Assembly: GCA_947457465.1 (NCBI GenBank) | Contig: CANGWB010000015.1 | Location: 1 to 40,252, forward strand | Length of the DNA stretch: 40,252 nucleotides | Direction of reading: 5' to 3' | From: Chitinophagaceae bacterium | Lineage (GTDB): Bacteria; Bacteroidota; Bacteroidia; Chitinophagales; Chitinophagaceae | Shown: positions 28,376 through 38,148 of the stretch, piece by piece | Layout: every line of letters begins with the position of its first letter | Position numbering within the stretch: the stretch's first letter is position 1 | Position numbers and translations under genes: made by a program | Notes under the pieces: model-generated | The model's database searches: none | Told to the model about the DNA's origin: nothing | Seen by the model: the letters and a program-made list of their open reading frames with translations, nothing else

Positions 28376-31300
28376 ATGCAACTGAAAGGACTGGTCCGAT
28401 TTTTCACCGTGCTGCTGATCATCTACTCTGTTTATCAGCTCTCGTTTACCTGGTTTGTACAGAACCATGAGAAGAAAATGGAAGCTCAGGCAACAACCTG
28501 GCTTAACAAGAACTTCATCCCGGCCGATAAAAAATATCCCGGAAACAAGGATTCACAGCAAGTGTACCAGGATGAATTGGATCGTAACTACCGTCGCTAT
28601 CTCGACAGTTCGTTGAAGGCTACGGAGAATACAACCATCTCCTACGGTATCAACGGCGCGATCAGCTACAAGACCGCAAAAGAAGAAGAACTGAATCTTG
28701 GTCTCGATCTGCAGGGTGGTATGAACGTAACCATGGAGGTAGAAATGACCGGACTGTTGAAGTCGCTTGCTAATAACTCTGCCGATCCTAGTTTTCAATC
28801 TGCCTTGGTAAATGCCGATAAGCGTAAAGCGAACAGCGATGCAGATTTCATCGGACTCTTCTTGGAAGAATATAAAAAGCTGGCGCCCGGTCGTGCACTG
28901 GCCGGTTTGTTCGCTGCCGGAAGCTCAAACGAGATCAACATCAAATCGACTGATGAAGAGGTTATTGCCTACATCCGTAAACAAGCTGGTACAGCCTTTA
29001 ATCTGACCTTCGATCGTCTGCGTACCCGTATCGACCAATTCGGTGTGGCACAGCCTTCGATCAATCCTATCCCTAGCCGCGGACTGATCAGCGTGGAACT
29101 ACCCGGCATCAAGGACAAAGAACGTGTTCGTCGCTTGTTGCAAAGCACCGCCAACCTGCAGTTCTGGGAAGTATATACACTGGCGGATGCCGGTTATCAG
29201 AACGGCTGGCAGAAGATGATCACCAGCTTCAATGCCAAATATGGCGGCATGGTCGACACCACGAAAAAAGACAGCACAACGGTTGCCGCAAATCCGGCCC
29301 CTACTGCTGATACTACACAAACCGTCAAACTGGCTACTGACTCTCCTGCTACAAAAGCCGTAGCCAAAACTGAACCCGCACAAAAGCTGACCATCGACAA
29401 ATTCCTGATGCTCATGCAACCGAGTCAGGACGAGAAAGGGCGTGTGATCTATCCGTCTGCGATCGGTCAGGTTGCCGTCAAAGACACCATGGCCTTCAAT
29501 GGCTATCTCCGCGAATTCAAGAGCAATTTCCCCAGTGATGTTGTCTTCGCCTATGGCGTACCTGAAAAAGATCAAAAAGGAAAAGCATCTGAATTTGTAG
29601 CGCTCTACGGATTGAGAACCTTCAACCGCAGCAACGCCAAATTGGAAGGTGATGCAATCTCCGATGCGCGTCAGGATTTCGATCAATACGGTAAAGTGCA
29701 GATCGAAATGCGCATGAAGCCACAAGGCGCTTCCATTTGGAAAAAAATGACAGAGGAGAATATCGGTCGCCCCATCGCGATCGTATTGGATAACATCGTT
29801 CAATCCGCCCCCAATGTGATCAGCGCCATCCCGAATGGCATCTCTTCGATCACGGGCAGCTACACACAACAAGAAGCGGCTGACTTAGCCAACATCCTGA
29901 AGATCGGTAAGCTTCCCGCACCTGCCAAGATCGTACAGGAGCAACAAGTTGGTCCCACCCTCGGTAGCGAAGCGATCCGCAGTGGCTCTATGGCCTTCCT
30001 GATCTCCTTTGTGGTGATCTTCTGCCTGATGTTGGTTTATTACAACACGAGCGGCTGGGTAGCAAACATTGCCTTGATCCTGAACCTGCTTTTCACCGTA
30101 GGTATTTTGGCCGGACTCGGTGCCACACTAACGGCTCCAGGTATCGCCGGTCTGGTACTCACTATCGGTATGGCCGTGGATACGAACGTGATCATCTACG
30201 AGCGTATCAAAGAAGAACTTGCCAAAGGGAAAAGTTATCTGTCAGCCATACAGGAAGGATACAAGCGTTCCTTGCCACCGGTACTGGATGCTCACGTAAC
30301 TACTCTTTTGACCGCGTTTATCCTGTTCTACTTCGGACTGGGTCCGGTGAAAGGTTTCGCGACCACACAGATCATCGGTATCCTGCTCTCTTTGTTCTGC
30401 GGAATCCTGGTGAGCCGTTGGGTATCCGACATCTTCACTGACAAGAAAAAGCACCTCGAATACTTCACCGGCATTTCCCAAAAAGTATTCAAGCATGCCA
30501 AATACAAATTCATCGAATACCGCAAAGTCGCTTACGTGATCTCCATGGTTGTTCTCGCCTTGGGTATCGCGGCTTACTTCAACGGATTCGACCAAGGGGT
30601 TGAATTCGCAGGAGGTCGTAGCTATGTTGTCAAATTCGATCAGAAGGTAGATGTGGAAGCGGTGCGTAATGATCTCAAAGCAAGCTTCGAGGGAGAGAAT
30701 CCGATCATCAAAACCATCGGAGACAATTCAACACTCGATATCACTACCGCCTATCTGATCCGTGATAACAATGCAGGTATCGACGCCAAAGTAGAGGGTA
30801 AACTCTATGAGGGACTGAAGAAATATCTGCCTGCCGGCATGACACTGGAACAATTTGAAGCGGGTGCCGGAAAGATCGGTAAGCAAGCCTCCAAGAAAGT
30901 ATTGCCGACCATCTCTGATGACCTGAAAGCCGGTGCCGTGCAGGCCACCATTTTCGCGATCATCGTGATCTTCCTGTACATCTTCATCCGTTTCCGCGAT
31001 TGGAGATACTCCTTCGGTACCATCGTTGCCTTGCTGCACGACGTACTGGTTACTTTGGCGGTGTTCTCTTTCGCGCGTTCCGTGGTTCCTTTCCCGCTGG
31101 AAATCGATCAGCACTTTATCGCCGCGATCCTGACGGTGATCGGATTCTCGATGAACGATACGGTGATCGTGTTTGACCGTATCCGTGAAGACAGCCGGAT
31201 CAGTCCGACAGCCCCCCGCGCTGAAGTGATCAACCGAGCCATCAACGAAACATTGAGCCGTACCATTATGACTTCACTTACCGTATTCCTGACCGTCCTG

Positions 31301-31459
31301 ATCCTGTTCCTGGTGGGCGGTGAGGTGACAAAAGGTTTCGCTTTCGCGATGCTGATCGGGGTGATCACCGGTACCTACTCTTCGATCTTCGTAGCGGCTC
31401 CGATCCTGGTTGACCTGGGCGGGAAACGTCCACTTGGAAAAGCAGCCGATAAGAGTTAA
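28376..31459 (+). CDS. secDF: Fused protein translocase subunit SecDF
   Basis: A 1027-residue fusion. The SecD half has an N-terminal membrane helix (MQLKGLVRFFTVLLIIYSVYQL), LGLDLQGGMNVT (about 108-115), a large periplasmic P1 domain and six-helix block from about residue 535 (GMAVDTNVIIYERIKEEL). The SecF half starts near residue 718, has GVEFAGGRSY (about 741) and helices including GFSMNDTVIVFDRIRED. Residues of about 297-338 form a Thr/Ala/Lys-rich low-complexity insert in P1. SecDF uses proton motive force to pull exported proteins. The fusion is usual in Bacteroidota. An ATG 42 bases upstream gives an atypical extension and was not chosen. A bidirectional terminator follows. Confidence 0.96.
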   Translation: MQLKGLVRFFTVLLIIYSVYQLSFTWFVQNHEKKMEAQATTWLNKNFIPADKKYPGNKDSQQVYQDELDRNYRRYLDSSLKATENTTISYGINGAISYKTAKEEELNLGLDLQGGMNVTMEVEMTGLLKSLANNSADPSFQSALVNADKRKANSDADFIGLFLEEYKKLAPGRALAGLFAAGSSNEINIKSTDEEVIAYIRKQAGTAFNLTFDRLRTRIDQFGVAQPSINPIPSRGLISVELPGIKDKERVRRLLQSTANLQFWEVYTLADAGYQNGWQKMITSFNAKYGGMVDTTKKDSTTVAANPAPTADTTQTVKLATDSPATKAVAKTEPAQKLTIDKFLMLMQPSQDEKGRVIYPSAIGQVAVKDTMAFNGYLREFKSNFPSDVVFAYGVPEKDQKGKASEFVALYGLRTFNRSNAKLEGDAISDARQDFDQYGKVQIEMRMKPQGASIWKKMTEENIGRPIAIVLDNIVQSAPNVISAIPNGISSITGSYTQQEAADLANILKIGKLPAPAKIVQEQQVGPTLGSEAIRSGSMAFLISFVVIFCLMLVYYNTSGWVANIALILNLLFTVGILAGLGATLTAPGIAGLVLTIGMAVDTNVIIYERIKEELAKGKSYLSAIQEGYKRSLPPVLDAHVTTLLTAFILFYFGLGPVKGFATTQIIGILLSLFCGILVSRWVSDIFTDKKKHLEYFTGISQKVFKHAKYKFIEYRKVAYVISMVVLALGIAAYFNGFDQGVEFAGGRSYVVKFDQKVDVEAVRNDLKASFEGENPIIKTIGDNSTLDITTAYLIRDNNAGIDAKVEGKLYEGLKKYLPAGMTLEQFEAGAGKIGKQASKKVLPTISDDLKAGAVQATIFAIIVIFLYIFIRFRDWRYSFGTIVALLHDVLVTLAVFSFARSVVPFPLEIDQHFIAAILTVIGFSMNDTVIVFDRIREDSRISPTAPRAEVINRAINETLSRTIMTSLTVFLTVLILFLVGGEVTKGFAFAMLIGVITGTYSSIFVAAPILVDLGGKRPLGKAADKS

Positions 31460-31477
31460 TTGAACTCCTCAAAATAG

Positions 31478-31506
31478 AAAAGCCCCGATATTCGGGGCTT
31501 TTTTTA
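31478..31506. terminator. Bidirectional rho-independent terminator
   Basis: The 11-bp stem aaaagccccga / tcggggctttt with loop tat is followed by a T run. It lies between convergent secDF and the IscA-type gene, with A/T runs on both sides, so it can serve both. Confidence 0.9.
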
Positions 31507-31527
31507 TGCGAGGCATTTTCAGGATTA

Positions 31528-31875
31528 TCAAACGGCGAATGAGGTTCCGCAACCACAAGTAGAACTGGCGTTCGGATTGGTGAACGTGAATCCGCGATTA
31601 TTCAACCCTTCTTCCCAATCTACTTCCATGCCCATCAGATATAATTGATGCGGCTTTTCCATTATACACGGTATCCCTTCGACCTGAAAGAAAAGATCAT
31701 TCTCTTTTGACTGATCGAATCCTAGAACATAAGATAAACCCGAGCATCCGCCCCCTTTCACACCCAACCGGAGCATTTGAGTTGCATCAAATCCGGGATC
31801 TGCCATCAATCGCTTGATCTCTCGAATGGCTCCTTCCGTGAGGCGCACAGGCGCTGTATCGATCATTGTTTCCAT
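31528..31875 (-). CDS. HesB/IscA-type iron-sulfur cluster assembly protein
   Basis: A 115-residue A-type carrier. It has the three conserved cysteines: Cys44 in GVKGGGCSGLSY and Cys107/Cys109 in STCGCGTSF. Such proteins (IscA, SufA, ErpA) receive Fe-S clusters and pass them to apo-targets. The exact subclass cannot be told from one sequence, and no isc/suf genes lie nearby. The promoter element is only four bases from the first ATG, so the second ATG (31866, MIDTAPVRL) may be the real start. Confidence 0.92.
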   Translation of the reverse strand: METMIDTAPVRLTEGAIREIKRLMADPGFDATQMLRLGVKGGGCSGLSYVLGFDQSKENDLFFQVEGIPCIMEKPHQLYLMGMEVDWEEGLNNRGFTFTNPNASSTCGCGTSFAV

Positions 31876-31879
31876 AGGG

Positions 31880-31887
31880 CAAAGTTA
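31880..31887 (-). promoter_or_regulatory. Candidate -7 element for the IscA-type gene
   Basis: TAACTTTG on the minus strand matches TAnnTTTG, four bases before the first ATG. Transcription would start at or inside the first codons. Confidence 0.5.
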
Positions 31888-31914
31888 ATCGATCTACATA
31901 GTTCGCATTCGGCT

Positions 31915-31922
31915 TACTTTTG
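31915..31922 (+). promoter_or_regulatory. Candidate -7 element for the membrane protein-mutase pair
   Basis: TACTTTTG matches TAnnTTTG and lies 14 bases before the ATG at 31937. Only 27 bases separate it from the divergent element of the IscA-type gene. Confidence 0.5.
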
Positions 31923-31936
31923 TTAAAGCTTCTATT

Positions 31937-32434
31937 ATGGATACCACCCTACTCTCCCTGATCCTTTCTGTATCAGCCCTGGTGCTGAGTGTGTTGGCGT
32001 TTACGTCAAAAAATCGAACCTCGCCAGCCCCCGCTGCCGGATCCGATACCCGTTCCCTTCGACTACAAGCCTATGAGCGATTGGTGCTGCTGACCGAGCG
32101 GATCGCCTTGCCGAATTTGATTTCTCGGCTATCGCAAACCGGACTATCTGCACTGCAGATGAAAATTGTATTGCTGGAAAACATCAAACAGGAATTCGAC
32201 TACAACAGCACCCAACAATTATATGTTTCTGAGATCGCCTGGGATTCGATCCGGAATCTGAAAGAGCAAAATCTGGCCTTGATCCACCAGGTATCAGCCT
32301 CACTTCCTGCGGAAGCGAGCGGTTCAGAATTGAACAAACGCCTACTGGAATTGATGATGCAACAAACAGGCAGCCCCCTGCATGAGATCGTAACCAAAAC
32401 ATTGAACCAGGAAGCCAAAATACTGATGAAGTGA
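31937..32434 (+). CDS. Single-helix membrane protein preceding acyl-CoA mutase
   Basis: A 165-residue protein. One N-terminal membrane helix (about residues 4-23) is followed by a short Pro/Ala-rich linker and a helical cytosolic domain ([27 protein letters not shown], then [21 protein letters not shown]). No function is recognised. The stop TGA overlaps the ATG of the acyl-CoA mutase gene by one base (TGATG), so the two are translationally coupled. This suggests a shared process, but direct interaction is unproven. Confidence 0.78.
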   Translation: MDTTLLSLILSVSALVLSVLAFTSKNRTSPAPAAGSDTRSLRLQAYERLVLLTERIALPNLISRLSQTGLSALQMKIVLLENIKQEFDYNSTQQLYVSEIAWDSIRNLKEQNLALIHQVSASLPAEASGSELNKRLLELMMQQTGSPLHEIVTKTLNQEAKILMK

Positions 32435-33996
32435 TGGATAACCGCGATCAAAAAATCACCGACTCGGGTATTGAGATCAAACCCGTTTATACAGAAGCCG
32501 ACCGACCCGGTTCTGCTTCAGAATTGCCAGGATCCTTCCCCTATACACGCGGTATCCAGTCCGACATGTATCGCGGGAAATTATGGACCATGCGGCAGTA
32601 CGCCGGTTTCTCTACTGCAGAAGCCAGCAATGAACGGTATCATTATTTATTGAAACAAGGTGTAAGCGGACTCAGCGTCGCCTTCGATCTGCCCACTCAA
32701 ATCGGATACGATAGCGACCATGCACTCGCAGAAGGTGAAGTCGGTAAAGTAGGCGTAGCCATCGATTCGATCGAAGACATGCGTAGGCTGTTCAAGGACA
32801 TTCCACTGGAATCGGTGAGCACCTCCATGACCATCAATTCGACCGGATATATTTTGCTAGCCCTCTATGCCGCACTTGGCAAAGAACAAGGCGCGGATCT
32901 GAAAAAACTTACCGGCACCATCCAAAATGATATCCTGAAAGAATACGCAGCCCGCGGCACCTACATCTATCCGCCCCGCCCTTCCATGCGCATCATCACC
33001 GATATCTTCGAATGGTGCAGCCAGGAAATGCCCAAGTGGAATACCATCTCCATTTCCGGATATCATATTCGAGAAGCCGGTAGCACGGCGGCACAAGAGA
33101 TCGCCTTTACACTCAGCAACGGAAAGGCCTACGTACAAGCAGCCCTCGAAAAAGGATTGAACATCGATGTTTTTGGCAAACGACTATCCTTCTTTTTCAA
33201 TGCACACAATAACCTGTTTGAAGAGATCGCCAAATTCCGAGCCGCCCGTCGCATCTGGGCCAAACTCATGAAAGAACTCGGCGCCACCGATCCCAAAGCC
33301 TGTATGCTGCGCTTCCATACACAAACAGGCGGATCGACACTCACTGCCCAACAGCCACACAATAACATCTCCCGCGTCACGATTCAAACACTGGCTGCTG
33401 TTTTGGGCGGGACACAATCGTTACACACCAACGGATACGATGAGGCACTAGGATTGCCCACCGAGGAAGCGGCCCGCATCGCGCTCCGCACGCAACAGAT
33501 CGTGGCCTTTGAAAGTGGAGCTGCCGATACAGCTGACCCGTTGGCCGGATCTTATTTCATCGAATCACTCACCGATGAGATGGAGCAAAAAGCAAGGGAA
33601 TGGATGCAGAAGATCGATGAAATGGGCGGAAGCGTGTCGGCGATTGAACAGGAATTCATGCAGCGGGAGATTGCCCGAAGCGCCTATACGTATCAGCGAA
33701 AAGTGGAGTCCAAGGAGCAGATCATCGTTGGGCAAAACGCGTATACAACAGCAGAACACCTGCAAACACCCATCTTAAAAATTGATGACTCGATCCGTCA
33801 GATACAATTGGAACGCCTACAACAATTGCGTGCCAATCGAAATGCAGAAAAGGCCAATAGTTGCTTAGCCGAGGTTCGTAGCCGAGCCGTGACCGGTGAA
33901 AATTTGATGCCGTCTGTATTAGAGGCTGTCACCCATCAATGTACGCTGGGTGAGATTGCGGATGAGTTGCGTGGCGTGTTTGGAGAGCACAAATAG
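32434..33996 (+). CDS. Methylmalonyl-CoA mutase family large subunit (catalytic domain only)
   Basis: A 520-residue protein matching the TIM-barrel catalytic domain of B12-dependent acyl-CoA mutases: [63 protein letters not shown] and [15 protein letters not shown]. Tyr56, Arg174 and His211 align with the Tyr89, Arg207 and His244 of the Propionibacterium methylmalonyl-CoA mutase, favouring methylmalonyl-CoA over isobutyryl-CoA. The C-terminal cobalamin-binding domain (DxHxxG) is absent, so a separate small B12 subunit would be needed; none is in the window. It is coupled to the upstream membrane protein and stops four bases before convergent glnS. Confidence 0.92.
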   Translation: MDNRDQKITDSGIEIKPVYTEADRPGSASELPGSFPYTRGIQSDMYRGKLWTMRQYAGFSTAEASNERYHYLLKQGVSGLSVAFDLPTQIGYDSDHALAEGEVGKVGVAIDSIEDMRRLFKDIPLESVSTSMTINSTGYILLALYAALGKEQGADLKKLTGTIQNDILKEYAARGTYIYPPRPSMRIITDIFEWCSQEMPKWNTISISGYHIREAGSTAAQEIAFTLSNGKAYVQAALEKGLNIDVFGKRLSFFFNAHNNLFEEIAKFRAARRIWAKLMKELGATDPKACMLRFHTQTGGSTLTAQQPHNNISRVTIQTLAAVLGGTQSLHTNGYDEALGLPTEEAARIALRTQQIVAFESGAADTADPLAGSYFIESLTDEMEQKAREWMQKIDEMGGSVSAIEQEFMQREIARSAYTYQRKVESKEQIIVGQNAYTTAEHLQTPILKIDDSIRQIQLERLQQLRANRNAEKANSCLAEVRSRAVTGENLMPSVLEAVTHQCTLGEIADELRGVFGEHK

Positions 33997-34000
33997 AGCG

Positions 34001-35662
34001 TTAAGACTTCTTCGCCTCTTTCGCCCAAGCATCTTTCAATCCAACGGTTTTATTAAAGACCAGCTTTTCCGAGGTGCTATCCTTATCCAATACAAAATAT
34101 CCCAACCGCAGGAATTGGAATCGGTCGGATAATACTGCCGTTGCCAACGCAGGTTCTGCATAAGCGGTTTTAACCACTTGCAACGAATCGGGATTCAGAA
34201 AAGATTTGAAATCACCTTCGCTGTCGGTCGGATCTTCTACGGAAAACAGTCGGTCATATAAACGCAACTCGACCGGAACAGCTTCTGCTTTACTTACCCA
34301 GTGCAGAGTGCCTTTGACGGAGATACCACTGGTATCTGAACCGCTTTTGCTTTCCGGGAAATAGGTGCAACGTAGTTCGAGCACCTCTCCGTTATCGTCT
34401 TTGATCACTTCGTCGCAACGAATGATATACGCACTTTTGAGACGCACCATTTGTCCGGGGGCCAAACGGAAATATTTCTTCGGCGGATTTTCCATGAAAT
34501 CGGTCCGCTCGATCAGGATCTCTGAACTAAACGGCACCGAACGATGTCCGCCGTTTTCAGCCTCGGGGTTATTCTCGCTGCTTAACATCTCTACCGGACC
34601 AGGATGGTTGGTGATCACCACTTTCAATGGATCAACTACCACCATTCGACGCAGGGCAATTTGATTGAGGTGTTCGCGTACGCAGAATTCCAACAAGCCC
34701 ACATCCACCATATTCTCGCGCTTCGCTACGCCGATGCGGCTGCAGAACTCACGGATGCTATCCGGCGTGTAGCCACGACGGCGCAGTCCGCTGATAGTAG
34801 GCATCCGGGGATCGTCCCACCCTTGCACATGACCTTCTTGCACCAATTGCAAGAGTTTACGTTTGCTGGTAACCGTATAATTGATATTGCGTCGGGCAAA
34901 TTCGTATTGATGAGACGGATAGATCTCTAATTTATCGATGAGCCAGTCGTAGAGTTCGCGGTGGGGAACAAACTCCAACGTACAAATGGAGTGTGTGATG
35001 TTTTCGATCGAATCGCTTTGACCGTGTGCAAAATCATACATCGGATAGATGCACCATTTATCGCCAGTGCGATGGTGATGTGCATGTTTGATACGATACA
35101 GGATCGGGTCGCGCATCAGCATGTTGATGTGCGCCATGTCGATTTTGGCACGCAGTGTGTGTGTGCCGTCGGTGAACTCTCCAGCCTTCATGCGTAGAAA
35201 CAGATCGCGGTTCTCTTCGATAGATCGGTCGCGAAAAGGGCTGTTCACTCCTGGCTCCGTAGGCGTTCCTTTTTGGGCAGCCATCTGCTCGGGAGTTAGG
35301 TCATCCACATAGGCAAGCCCCAGGTCGATCAGTTTGCAGGCGTATTCAAATAGTGTATCGAAATAATCACTGGCGTAGCGCTCGTGCTTCCACTCAAAAC
35401 CGAGCCACTTAACATCGGCTTTAATGCTTTCAACGTATTCGGTTTCTTCGGTCACCGGATTGGTATCGTCGAAACGAAGGTTGGTATAGCCGGGAAAAGT
35501 TTTGGTGAGACCAAAATTGAGACAGATAGCGGAGGCATGTCCGAGATGCAGGTAGCCGTTGGGCTCCGGTGGGAAGCGGGTAACGATCTCGGTGTATTTG
35601 CCGGACTTCAGATCATTTTCAATGATCTCTTCTAAAAAATTCAAGCTACGTTCTTCTGACAT
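34001..35662 (-). CDS. glnS: Glutaminyl-tRNA synthetase
   Basis: A 553-residue class I aminoacyl-tRNA synthetase close to the E. coli length. It shows RFPPEPNGYLHLGHASAICLNF with HLGH (39-42, the HIGH motif), FDDTNP, YPMYDFAHGQSD and VTSKRKL (265-269, KMSKS equivalent with Thr for Met). The C-terminal beta-barrel anticodon-binding domain starts near residue 340. It charges tRNA-Gln directly. A TATCTTCG element lies nine bases before the ATG. It faces the mutase gene with a four-base gap and no terminator. Confidence 0.97.
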   Translation of the reverse strand: MSEERSLNFLEEIIENDLKSGKYTEIVTRFPPEPNGYLHLGHASAICLNFGLTKTFPGYTNLRFDDTNPVTEETEYVESIKADVKWLGFEWKHERYASDYFDTLFEYACKLIDLGLAYVDDLTPEQMAAQKGTPTEPGVNSPFRDRSIEENRDLFLRMKAGEFTDGTHTLRAKIDMAHINMLMRDPILYRIKHAHHHRTGDKWCIYPMYDFAHGQSDSIENITHSICTLEFVPHRELYDWLIDKLEIYPSHQYEFARRNINYTVTSKRKLLQLVQEGHVQGWDDPRMPTISGLRRRGYTPDSIREFCSRIGVAKRENMVDVGLLEFCVREHLNQIALRRMVVVDPLKVVITNHPGPVEMLSSENNPEAENGGHRSVPFSSEILIERTDFMENPPKKYFRLAPGQMVRLKSAYIIRCDEVIKDDNGEVLELRCTYFPESKSGSDTSGISVKGTLHWVSKAEAVPVELRLYDRLFSVEDPTDSEGDFKSFLNPDSLQVVKTAYAEPALATAVLSDRFQFLRLGYFVLDKDSTSEKLVFNKTVGLKDAWAKEAKKS

Positions 35663-35671
35663 AATGGAGAG

Positions 35672-35679
35672 CGAAGATA
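35672..35679 (-). promoter_or_regulatory. Candidate -7 element for glnS
   Basis: TATCTTCG on the minus strand is a TAnnTTTG variant, nine bases before the glnS ATG. Confidence 0.4.
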
Positions 35680-35694
35680 CAAAATGGTGACGGG

Positions 35695-36183
35695 TTAAAA
35701 GCGGCAGAGACGACGTATCAATTCGGCGTGACTAGGGAACTGTTCGATGAGCTCCGCGGCGCTTGCCATTTCATGATCCCGGAAATCAAAACCCGGCGAC
35801 ACGGTACAGCTCACCAAACTATAATCGGAGAACCGTGCTGGAACAGCCGCAAACCAATGGTTGGCTGGAACAACCGCCTGCAAGGCATCCCCTCTACCCA
35901 TTCGGATCAGCTCCATGCGATCGGGTGACCGGAGGATGTATAATTCCAGCTGACTTCCTTCGTGAAAATGCCAAAGCTCATCGCTTTTTATCCGATGAAA
36001 ACCCGCAAAGTCACCGGCCTCCATTAAATAGAAAATTGCGGTGGAATGCGGGCGGCCCGCCGGAAACGGATCCTGCTCGATGTTGCCCAAGAAAACTTCT
36101 TCAGAGCAATAGGTCCGCTTGTAATATCCCCCCTCCGGGTGTGGCTCCAAACATAGTCGGTCGATCCAATCGGTAGCGGTCAT
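35695..36183 (-). CDS. Cupin protein of the DUF985 family
   Basis: A 162-residue single-domain cupin. It has LEPHPEGGYYKRTYCS, STAIFYLMEAGDFAGFHRIKSDELWHFHEGSQLELYIL and the second cupin strand block (VPANHWFAAVP...VSCTVSPGFDF), all typical of DUF985/cupin_5. The metal or ligand is not known. Its ATG overlaps the stop of the upstream S15-type hydrolase (TGATG), so the two form a coupled pair. Downstream glnS on the same strand lies 32 bases away and has its own promoter element. Confidence 0.9.
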   Translation of the reverse strand: MTATDWIDRLCLEPHPEGGYYKRTYCSEEVFLGNIEQDPFPAGRPHSTAIFYLMEAGDFAGFHRIKSDELWHFHEGSQLELYILRSPDRMELIRMGRGDALQAVVPANHWFAAVPARFSDYSLVSCTVSPGFDFRDHEMASAAELIEQFPSHAELIRRLCRF

Positions 36184-38069
36184 CAGAATCCTTTTTTAGG
36201 GGACTGGCTGCCACCTACTCCTACTTCGCTTGAACCAAACACGGTGATCTCCGATTTGATGAAATCTTTTTCCTCAGCCTTATAAATGTTCTCCACGAAC
36301 TGTTGGGGATTGCGATCGATGTAGGGGAACCAGGTGCTTTGTATTTGGACCATAATGCGGTGTCCTTTTTTGAAGGTGTGTAAAACATCTTGCAACGGCA
36401 CATTTACATCGGTAGGCTGACCGGGCACGAAGGGTTCCGGCTTTTCAAAGCTATTGCGGAATCTTCCGCGGAACACTTCGCTGCGTACCAATTGCTGATA
36501 GCCGTCCATGATAATATTCTTCGGATTATGCTCGTAGTTCGGGTGGTTATCGGGGTACACATCGATGAGCTTGACGATGAAGTCGGCATCGGTGGTGGAT
36601 AGTGCTACTTTGAGTTTTGCATTGATCTCACCAGCGAGAGTGACGGGATCAGTGAGCGGGTCGGTTTCGAAGGTTAGTACATCCGGCCTGCGAGACGCAT
36701 GTCGTTGATCATCGCTCATGAAATTGCGGGGGGTGAAGGTCAGTCCCTCTGTTTGTGAAGTATAAGGCACCGGTTTCGCGGGATCACTCACGTAAGAAAA
36801 TCGCTGTGTGGCATCGGTGGGTTGATTCACATATAATTTTCCGTTTGCTCCGAAATACAATTTTGCCGGAGGAATATCCGCTGGAGGCCATACCTCGAAT
36901 CGTTGCCATTCTTTGGTGCCGGTGTTGTACATCAAGGCTTCCGGTAAATTAGGGTTCGGGGCATCTTTCAAGTGGTGGGCGAAGAAAGGCGCCTCGACAC
37001 TACGCAGAAAATAGCTCGAAATACTATCGCCGAAGTAGATGTGATTATGGGTGTTTTGCTTGGTCTCCCTCGACCATTGTCCGTGTGCCCAGGGGCCCAT
37101 GATGATACTATTCTTAGCGCCGGGCGTGGTACGCTCGATCGTCTTGTAAATGTTCAATGGCCCGTACAGATCTTCTGCATCGAACCAACCACCGACAGTG
37201 AGTACTGCGGGTTTAACCTTTTGCAGATGTGGCAGAAGGTTTCGTTTTTGCCAGAAGGTGTCGTAATTAGGATGGTCGATGATCTGTCTCCAGAAGAAAT
37301 TATCGTAGTGATATTTTTCGGTGATGTTCTTGAGTGGACCCTGACTTAGATGGAAATTGTATCCGTCTTTCGGATTGTTGGCATAGAACCGCATCATCTC
37401 TGGCATATACCAATCGGTGCGGGTGGTATCTTTTTTCTGGTAGCCAAATACTGCGAAAGCGGCGGTGTAACTCTGCAGGAAGGCACCCATGTGGTGGAAA
37501 TCATCGAAGAAGAAATCCGAGATCGGGGCTTGTGGAGAGCAGGCCTTAAGGGCTGGATGTGCATCGGGCAGTGCCGCTGCCGTATAGAAACCGGGATACG
37601 AGATGCCGTACATCCCAACCCTACCGTTGTTACTGGGCAGGTTCTTCACCATCCAGTCGATGGCATCATAGGTGTCGGAGCTTTCGTCAATAGCTTTCTT
37701 ATTCTTCGGATCGTTGCCGGGAATGTTGGGTGTCATGTTGTTGAATTCACCGTCGCTCATGTATCGGCCTCGAACATCTTGAAACGCTAGGATGTATCCG
37801 TCGCGTACCAGATAACGGGAGGGATGTCCACCCGTATTGAATCCCCGATAATCAGAGGCGTTATAGCAGGTTCGATTCAGCAAAATGGGGTAAACTTTGG
37901 ATCGGTCTTTTGGAATGTAAACAAGCGTAAAAAGTTTCACCCCGTCGCGCATGGGTATCCGATACTCAAAAACATCGTAATTGGCTTTCATATATTCTAC
38001 GTCTGAGGTCTGCGCCATGGAATGAAAACCAACGACCGAAGCAATGAACAGGAGAAGGAAGGTCCGCAT
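36183..38069 (-). CDS. CocE/NonD family (S15-type) secreted hydrolase
   Basis: A 628-residue protein with a signal peptide (about residues 1-19, ending HSMAQ). An alpha/beta-hydrolase domain follows: RDGVKLFTLVYIPKD, DVRGRYMSDGEF and the nucleophile elbow GISYPG (Ser157), with Asp297 (GGWFDAED) and His329 (PWAHGQW) completing the triad. A C-terminal jelly-roll (X-Pro dipeptidyl-peptidase-like) ends near VQIQSTWFPYIDRNPQ. The family includes cocaine esterase, glutaryl-7-ACA acylase and X-Pro peptidases. Substrate unknown; periplasmic ester or amide cleavage is likely. It is coupled to the DUF985 cupin. Confidence 0.92.
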   Translation of the reverse strand: MRTFLLLFIASVVGFHSMAQTSDVEYMKANYDVFEYRIPMRDGVKLFTLVYIPKDRSKVYPILLNRTCYNASDYRGFNTGGHPSRYLVRDGYILAFQDVRGRYMSDGEFNNMTPNIPGNDPKNKKAIDESSDTYDAIDWMVKNLPSNNGRVGMYGISYPGFYTAAALPDAHPALKACSPQAPISDFFFDDFHHMGAFLQSYTAAFAVFGYQKKDTTRTDWYMPEMMRFYANNPKDGYNFHLSQGPLKNITEKYHYDNFFWRQIIDHPNYDTFWQKRNLLPHLQKVKPAVLTVGGWFDAEDLYGPLNIYKTIERTTPGAKNSIIMGPWAHGQWSRETKQNTHNHIYFGDSISSYFLRSVEAPFFAHHLKDAPNPNLPEALMYNTGTKEWQRFEVWPPADIPPAKLYFGANGKLYVNQPTDATQRFSYVSDPAKPVPYTSQTEGLTFTPRNFMSDDQRHASRRPDVLTFETDPLTDPVTLAGEINAKLKVALSTTDADFIVKLIDVYPDNHPNYEHNPKNIIMDGYQQLVRSEVFRGRFRNSFEKPEPFVPGQPTDVNVPLQDVLHTFKKGHRIMVQIQSTWFPYIDRNPQQFVENIYKAEEKDFIKSEITVFGSSEVGVGGSQSPKKGF

Positions 38070-38125
38070 GATTATAATTTTTAGATAGAAAAGAGAAACT
38101 GTAAGGTAGTTTTTTTTAGGTTAAG

Positions 38126-38133
38126 TAGTTTTG
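38126..38133 (+). promoter_or_regulatory. Candidate -7 element for the META lipoprotein
   Basis: TAGTTTTG matches TAnnTTTG and lies 15 bases before the ATG. A T-rich stretch sits about 10 to 20 bases upstream. Confidence 0.5.
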
Positions 38134-38148
38134 TAAAAACGTGAACAG

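Noticed and set aside
38085-38148. Paralogy of the divergent S15 and META genes because both start MRT-F
   Set aside because: The similarity is limited to the first few residues of two signal peptides; the mature proteins are unrelated.
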